Origin: Kutzneria sp036403095
GTDB lineage: Bacteria; Actinomycetota; Actinomycetes; Mycobacteriales; Pseudonocardiaceae
Length of the DNA stretch: 42,719 nucleotides
NCBI GenBank assembly: GCA_036403095.1
Contig: DASWRQ010000073.1
Coordinates: 1-42,719 of the forward strand
Reading direction: 5' to 3'
Below, piece after piece: positions 40,946 to 42,719 of the stretch (position 1 is its first letter; each line of letters begins with the position of its first letter). A program made the position numbers and the translations under genes. The notes beneath the pieces were generated by a model. The model saw only the letters and a program-made list of their open reading frames with translations, did not search any database and was not told the origin of the DNA.

Positions 40946-42719
40946 ATGACGGGTGACGGAATTCCGCAGCGCCCGTCGATGGAGGGCATCGAGGACAAGT
41001 GGTCGGGCCGGTGGGCCGCGGACGAGACGTTCCGCTTCCACCGGCCCGATTCCCGTGCTGAGGTGTTTTCCATCGACACGCCACCGCCGACGGTGAGCGG
41101 GTCGCTGCACGTAGGCCACGTCTTCAGCTACACCCACACCGACGTCGTAGCCCGGTTTCAGCGCATGCGCGGCAAGCACGTGTTCTACCCGATGGGCTGG
41201 GACGACAACGGGCTGCCGACCGAGCGGCGTGTGCAGCTGCGCTACGGCGTGCGCTGCGACCCCTCGCTGCCGTACGACCCTGACTATGCGCCGGCGGAAA
41301 CCTCAGGCAAGCAGCAGGTCGGCATCTCGCGGGGTAACTTCGTCGAGCTGTGCCAACGGATGACCGTCGAGGACGAGCAGGTGTTCGAGGCCCTGTGGCG
41401 TCGGCTCGGGCTGTCCGTGGACTGGTCGCTGACGTACTCGACCATCGGCGCCTACGCGCAACGCGTGGCGCAGCTGGGTTTCCTGCGGTTGCTGGCCCAA
41501 GGCCAGGCGTACCAGTCGGAAGCGCCGTCGCTGTGGGACGTGACGTTCCAGACCGCGGTGGCGCAGGCCGAGTTGGAGGCGCGGGACCACGCCGGCGCGT
41601 GGCACCGGATTTCCTTCGGTCCGGTGGAGATCGAGACCACCCGGCCGGAGCTGCTGCCGGCCTGTGTCGCGCTGATCGCGCACCCGGACGACGAGCGTTA
41701 TCGCGAGTTGGTCGGCACCACCGTGCGATCTCCCTTGTTCGGCATGGAGATCCCGGTGCTCGCGCATCCGGACGCCGAGCCGGAGCGCGGCGCGGGCATC
41801 GCGATGTGTTGCACCTTCGGCGATCTGACCGACGTGCGGTGGTGGCGTGAGCTGAAACTGCCCACCCGCACGGTGATCGGCCGCGACGGCCGGTTCCTGC
41901 CGGAGCCGCCGGCCGGTGTGCCGTCCTCGCCCTACGACGAGCTGGCCGGGCTGACGGCGTTCAGCGCGCGCAAGCGGATCGTCGAGGTGCTGCGGGAATC
42001 CGGCGACCTGATCGGGGAGCCGCGGCCGACCACTCGTCCGGTCAACTTCTACGAGAAGGGCGACAAGCCGCTGGAGATCGTCTCCAGCCGGCAGTGGTTC
42101 GTGCGCAGCCTGGAGCACCGGGAAGCGTTGCTGCGCCGGGGATCGGAGCTGCGCTGGCACCCGGCGTGGATGCGCAACCGGTACGACGACTGGGCCAAGG
42201 GCCTCAACTCGGACTGGCTGGTCAGCCGGCAGCGGTTCTTCGGCGTGCCGTTCCCCGTCTGGTATCCGCTCGACGCCGGCGGCGAACCTCGTTACGAGGC
42301 CCCGATTCTGCCGGCTCCGGAGCAGTTGCCGGTCGACCCGTCGAGTCAGGTTCCGCCCGGCTACGACGAGTCGCAGCGGGGCGTGCCCGGCGGTTTCGCC
42401 GGCGACCCGGACGTGATGGACACCTGGATGACGTCCTCGATGTCGCCGCTGATCGTGTCCGGCTGGGAGCACGATCCGGAGCTGTTCGCCCTGACGTACC
42501 CGATGGACCTGCGGCCGCAGAGCCACGAGATCATCCGGACCTGGCTGTTCTACTCGGTGTTGCGGTCGCACGTCGAGCAGAACGCGCTGCCGTGGTCGGA
42601 CGCGGTCATCTCCGGCTGGATCCTCGACCCCGACCGGAAGAAGATGTCCAAGTCGGCCGGCAAGGTCGTGACGCCGGACGACCTGCTCACCGAGCACGGC
42701 TCCGACGGCGTTCGCTATT
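40946..42719 (+). CDS. Second valyl-tRNA synthetase, archaeal/Rickettsia-like type (partial)
   Basis: The frame from ATG 40946 stays open to the window end (591 codons), so the C-terminus is missing. It begins 7 bp after valS, which implies cotranscription. FSIDTPPPTVSGSLHVGHVF (HVGH 55-58), TDVVARFQRMRGKHVFYPMG, WDDNGLPTERRVQ and RKKMSKSAGKVV (KMSKS 566-570) are those of the second, archaeal-like ValRS class, not of a recent copy of valS. IEIETTRPELLPACVALIAHPDDERY starts an editing domain. GLNSDWLVSRQRFFGVPFPVWY and DTWMTSSMSP are conserved. Both catalytic signatures are intact, so it is probably an active enzyme. A second synthetase may provide resistance to an inhibitor or act under special conditions. 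Confidence 0.9.
   Translation, partial: MTGDGIPQRPSMEGIEDKWSGRWAADETFRFHRPDSRAEVFSIDTPPPTVSGSLHVGHVFSYTHTDVVARFQRMRGKHVFYPMGWDDNGLPTERRVQLRYGVRCDPSLPYDPDYAPAETSGKQQVGISRGNFVELCQRMTVEDEQVFEALWRRLGLSVDWSLTYSTIGAYAQRVAQLGFLRLLAQGQAYQSEAPSLWDVTFQTAVAQAELEARDHAGAWHRISFGPVEIETTRPELLPACVALIAHPDDERYRELVGTTVRSPLFGMEIPVLAHPDAEPERGAGIAMCCTFGDLTDVRWWRELKLPTRTVIGRDGRFLPEPPAGVPSSPYDELAGLTAFSARKRIVEVLRESGDLIGEPRPTTRPVNFYEKGDKPLEIVSSRQWFVRSLEHREALLRRGSELRWHPAWMRNRYDDWAKGLNSDWLVSRQRFFGVPFPVWYPLDAGGEPRYEAPILPAPEQLPVDPSSQVPPGYDESQRGVPGGFAGDPDVMDTWMTSSMSPLIVSGWEHDPELFALTYPMDLRPQSHEIIRTWLFYSVLRSHVEQNALPWSDAVISGWILDPDRKKMSKSAGKVVTPDDLLTEHGSDGVRY

Overview
The window reads as a chromosomal segment of a high-GC actinomycete. 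Evidence is the strong G/C bias at codon third positions, many GTG and TTG starts, the tRNA-Gly/tRNA-Pro - tig - clpP - clpX block, actinobacterial-type LpdC, and large secreted proteins built like Streptomyces proteases. A Pseudonocardiales-type genome is my best guess, from overall gene content only. No phage, integrase or transposase gene is visible.

Layout. 1-99: C-terminal zinc finger of an Fpg/Nei DNA glycosylase. 471-1534: a membrane-anchored protein with a Gly/Asp/Trp-rich tail and a probable 28-residue membrane peptide gene upstream of it. 1652-7187: Eis-type acetyltransferase, SnoaL-like protein, a large RND permease and a divergent MarR regulator with an inverted repeat between the last two. 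7188-8217: long intergenic region carrying a degenerate 18-bp repeat array and a palindromic element. 8218-13213: a secreted protein with the flanking domains of a subtilisin-like protease but no protease domain, a secreted S53 (sedolisin) peptidase, a flavoprotein and a kinase-like phosphotransferase. 13234-19599: VOC protein, proS, a membrane-anchored lipoprotein-like gene, a FluG-like glutamine synthetase/amidohydrolase pair and a VKOR protein. 19619-23217: a STAND NTPase (NB-ARC plus TPR) tail-to-tail with a glycosyltransferase-like gene containing 13 perfect 7-bp tandem repeats inside its reading frame. 23245-23597: decayed beta-propeller gene. 23872-25653: trpS and a PP2C-like phosphatase. 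25701-25931: tRNA-Gly(TCC) and tRNA-Pro(TGG), then about 700 bp of A-poor, G/T-rich intergenic DNA. 26658-30294: tig, one clpP (clpP2 type) and clpX. 30367-34800: lpd, a second 18-bp array with a second copy of the palindromic element, fdhD, an oxalate/formate-type MFS transporter and its overlapping 35-residue small partner. 34967-38230: a formate-dehydrogenase-like molybdoprotein and a membrane-anchored hypothetical. 38317-42719: two valyl-tRNA synthetases of different types in tandem, the second cut by the window end.

Functional groupings. tig/clpP2/clpX form the protein folding and degradation locus, with clpP1 not present between tig and clpP2. fdhD, the OFA transporter pair and the FdhF/YdeP-type oxidoreductase form a coherent formate/oxalate module: FdhD supplies sulfur to the molybdenum cofactor enzyme and the transporter moves the anion. 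The most unusual features are (i) two intergenic 18-bp repeat arrays about 24 kb apart, each next to a 36-bp element that is 33/36 identical between sites and has a perfect 17-bp palindrome at its core, each element pointing toward the start of the next gene; (ii) the 7-bp repeat tract, which could switch the glycosyltransferase-like gene on and off by slippage; and (iii) the tandem non-orthologous ValRS genes.
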